Shown here: positions 6,486 through 7,857 of the stretch, piece after piece | How positions within the stretch are numbered: position 1 is the stretch's first letter | Layout of the letters: every line of letters starts with the position of its first letter | Source: Deferribacter thermophilus | GTDB taxonomy: Bacteria; Chrysiogenota; Deferribacteres; Deferribacterales; Deferribacteraceae | Assembly: GCF_049472675.1 (NCBI RefSeq) | Contig: NZ_JAPNXM010000022.1 | Location: forward strand, 1-7,857 | Length of the DNA stretch: 7,857 nt | Reading direction: 5' to 3' | Made by a program: the position numbers and the translations under genes | The notes under the pieces: model-generated | What the model was told of the DNA's origin: nothing | What the model saw: only the letters and a program-made list of their open reading frames with translations | The model's database searches: none

Positions 6486-7517
6486 ATGAAGAGGGTTTTT
6501 ATTTTGTTTTTGATGTTATTTTTTATTGTGATTGGATTAAATGCAGCGGAAGTTAAAAATCTAAAAGCTTATCAGCAAGGTGGCAGAGCTGTATTTGAAT
6601 ACGACCTTGAGGGGGATAGCGCAGAAGGGGTAGATATAACAATTGAAGTTAATATAAATGGTAAGACATATACTCAGGATGATTTAAGTCTTGAAGGTGA
6701 TATCAAGAAAGTAAAGCCTGGTAAAAATAAAAAAGTCTATTGGAATGTTCTTAAAGATTTTCCTAAAGGGCTTGTAGCAGATAATATATTACTTACTCTT
6801 GTGGTAGGTGGCTGTAAAAATGGTAAAGAGTGTAAAGACCCTATAACAGGTATGGAATTTGTGTATGTGCCAGGAGGCTGTTTTCAGATGGGTGATACTT
6901 TTGGAGATGGGGAAAGTGATGAAGAGCCTGTCCATGAGGTATGTGTAGATGGATTTTATATGGGAAAATATGAGGTTACTCAAGGTCAGTGGGAAAAAGT
7001 AATGGGTAATAACCCTTCTTATTTTAAATCATGTGGTGATGATTGCCCTGTAGAAAGAGTATCTTGGAATGATGTTCAAAATTTTATTAATAAGCTTAAG
7101 AGACAAACTGGAAAGAATTATCGTTTACCTACTGAAGCTGAGTGGGAATATGCTTGTAGAAGTGGTGGCAAAAAAGAGAAGTATTGTGGTGGGGATAATA
7201 TTGATGCGGTTGCTTGGTATTATGATAATTCTGGCGGAAAGACCCATCCAGTAGGTCAAAAGCAGCCTAACGGATTGGGTATTTATGATATGTCTGGCAA
7301 TGTTTATGAATGGGTGCAGGATTGGTATGATAGTAGTTATTATAGAAGTTCTCCTAAAAATAATCCGACTGGTCCATCAAGCGGTTCTAGCCGTGTGAAA
7401 CGCGGAGGCAGTTGGCTCAACCTACCGAGGCTCGTCCGTGCTTCATATCGCAACTACGGCACGCCGGGCAGCAGGGACAATTACATAGGCTTCCGTCTTG
7501 TAGTTGAGGACAATTAA
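6486..7517 (+). CDS. Exported FGE/SUMF1-fold (C-type-lectin-like) protein, candidate DGR target protein
   Basis: Seen: 343 residues. A signal peptide (MKR plus a hydrophobic run, residues 4-17) probably ends near GLNAA (17-21), and no lipobox Cys is present, so export to the periplasm or beyond is likely. Residues 23-107 form a beta-rich domain (KAYQQGGRAVFEYDLEG; VYWNVLKDFPKG). Residues 118-340 are an FGE-sulfatase/SUMF1 domain: MEFVYVPGGCFQMG (123-136), PVHEVCVDGFYMGKYEVTQGQW (148-169), VERVSWNDV (189-197), YRLPTEAEWEYACR (212-225), GIYDMSGNVYEWVQDW (265-280), RVKRGGSW (303-310) and IGFRLV (334-339). The cysteines that catalyse formylglycine formation, a few residues after RGGS in true FGE, are absent, so it is probably a binding protein. 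The last 40 codons are GC-rich with variable-type codons, as in DGR variable regions. The ATG at 6481 is excluded because it meets a stop after one codon. DGR use of this fold is known (Treponema TvpA); the application here is inferred. Confidence 0.9.
   Translation: MKRVFILFLMLFFIVIGLNAAEVKNLKAYQQGGRAVFEYDLEGDSAEGVDITIEVNINGKTYTQDDLSLEGDIKKVKPGKNKKVYWNVLKDFPKGLVADNILLTLVVGGCKNGKECKDPITGMEFVYVPGGCFQMGDTFGDGESDEEPVHEVCVDGFYMGKYEVTQGQWEKVMGNNPSYFKSCGDDCPVERVSWNDVQNFINKLKRQTGKNYRLPTEAEWEYACRSGGKKEKYCGGDNIDAVAWYYDNSGGKTHPVGQKQPNGLGIYDMSGNVYEWVQDWYDSSYYRSSPKNNPTGPSSGSSRVKRGGSWLNLPRLVRASYRNYGTPGSRDNYIGFRLVVEDN
7389..7505 (+). other. Candidate DGR variable region (VR) at the 3' end of the FGE-fold gene
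   Basis: By hand count 66 of 114 bases are G or C in 7389-7502 (58%), against 19 of 60 (32%) in 7321-7380. Between the fixed blocks RVKRGGSW and IGFRLV, many codons fit an AAC/AAT template altered only at A: CTC (7416), AAC (7419), CTC (7431), AAC (7452), TAC (7455), GGC (7458), AGC (7470), GAC (7476), AAT (7479), TAC (7482). Arginine is CGT, CGC or AGG here, unlike the AGA-rich neighbours. These residues occupy the ligand-facing surface diversified in known C-type-lectin DGR targets. The sequence ATAGGCTTCCGTCTT (7485-7499) is a plausible homing-initiation end. The paired template repeat is not in the window, so the exact boundaries are estimates. Confidence 0.75.
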
Positions 7518-7857
7518 TTTTTGATTTTTTACTTTTTTATATTTTGATGCTTTTGCTTTTAAAAGTCTATTGAGAATTCCTTTAGGATAATAATAAGTAT
7601 TTTTTGTTTAGATACTGTTGCATCATGAATCAATTCTATATATCAATATAGTTTTGAAATTGCTTCCCCCGCCATTGAGCTTCAAATATTTAGTATTACA
7701 TATGCAAATACTATTCGCAAAAAAGCTTTAAACTCAAAATTTACTGCTATATAGCTGGGTCGCAATGATCCAAAAATGCTGTCATTGTATGTTTCAAATT
7801 ATGTTAACAAAGTTAGAAAAGAGTGATATAGAAAACCAGGGAAGGATAAAGAACAAG
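7518..7857. other. 340-base 3' flank of the FGE-fold gene with no supported gene
   Basis: Positions 7518-7600 are T-rich with no convincing stem for an intrinsic terminator; a short palindrome CTTTTAAAAG lies near 7555-7566. From 7616 the sequence resembles the MITE-like element. No reverse transcriptase motif, Avd-like gene or copy of the variable region is present. A plus-strand frame with ATGs at 7765 and 7801 is open to the window end, but it has no ribosome-binding site and overlaps the repeat, so it is not called as a gene. Confidence 0.6.
7616..7808. repeat. Degenerate relative of the 4564-4709 element
   Basis: TGTTGCATCATGAATCAATT (7616-7635) aligns with TGTTGCGCAATGAATCAATT (4564-4583), and TTTTGAAATTGCTTC (7652-7666) with CTTTGAGATTGCTTC (4601-4615). 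Inside there are inverted pairs TAGTATT/AATACTA (7691-7697, 7707-7713) and CAATGA/TCATTG (near 7763-7788). The right end is uncertain; TTATGTTAACA near 7798-7808 is a weak match to the terminal repeat. It appears to be a decayed copy. Confidence 0.5.

Noticed and set aside
7732..7857. Plus-strand frame open to the window end, with ATGs at 7765 and 7801 (the latter reading MLTKLEKSDIENQGRIKNK)
   Set aside because: It has no ribosome-binding site or promoter, overlaps the degenerate repeat, and is too short to identify. It could still be the 5' end of a real gene, which the sequence beyond 7857 would show.

Overview
The window is AT-rich (the genes look roughly one third GC) and carries anaerobic metabolism: a tungsten- or molybdenum-type aldehyde:ferredoxin oxidoreductase (AOR) and an iron-dependent alcohol dehydrogenase. 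Gene content, codon use and lipoprotein types suggest a low-GC anaerobe such as a member of the Deferribacterota. That placement is an inference; no rRNA or marker gene is present.

Layout. A CsgG-like lipoprotein gene (57-884, minus) is read away from a three-gene plus-strand operon (1036-4521): a small SCP2-like protein, an Fe-ADH and an AOR. The divergent spacer holds a good sigma70-type promoter for the operon and a perfect 10-bp inverted repeat around it. Next comes a 146-bp palindromic MITE-like element (4564-4709), then a lone AAA-ATPase-like/PD-(D/E)XK protein of unknown role (4809-6350). A separate promoter then drives an exported formylglycine-generating-enzyme-like (FGE/SUMF1-fold) protein (6486-7517). 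The last 340 bases hold no gene I can defend and include a decayed relative of the palindromic element. A third element end appears to cut off the 3' end of the CsgG-like gene.

The main result is the 3' end of the FGE-fold gene. Over about 115 bases (7389-7502) GC content jumps to about 58%, codon use changes, and many codons fit the pattern expected if AAC/AAT template codons had been rewritten at their adenines (CTC, AAC, TAC, GGC, AGC, GAC). This lies exactly where C-type-lectin-fold targets of diversity-generating retroelements (DGRs) carry their variable region. The catalytic cysteines of true FGE are absent, so the protein looks like a diversified binding scaffold exported from the cytoplasm. 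No reverse transcriptase or template repeat is visible, so they must lie outside the window if the DGR is active.

The metabolic operon probably interconverts alcohols, aldehydes and carboxylic acids, with NAD(P)H exchanged at the ADH step and ferredoxin at the AOR step. The other genes seem functionally independent of it and sit among mobile repeats.
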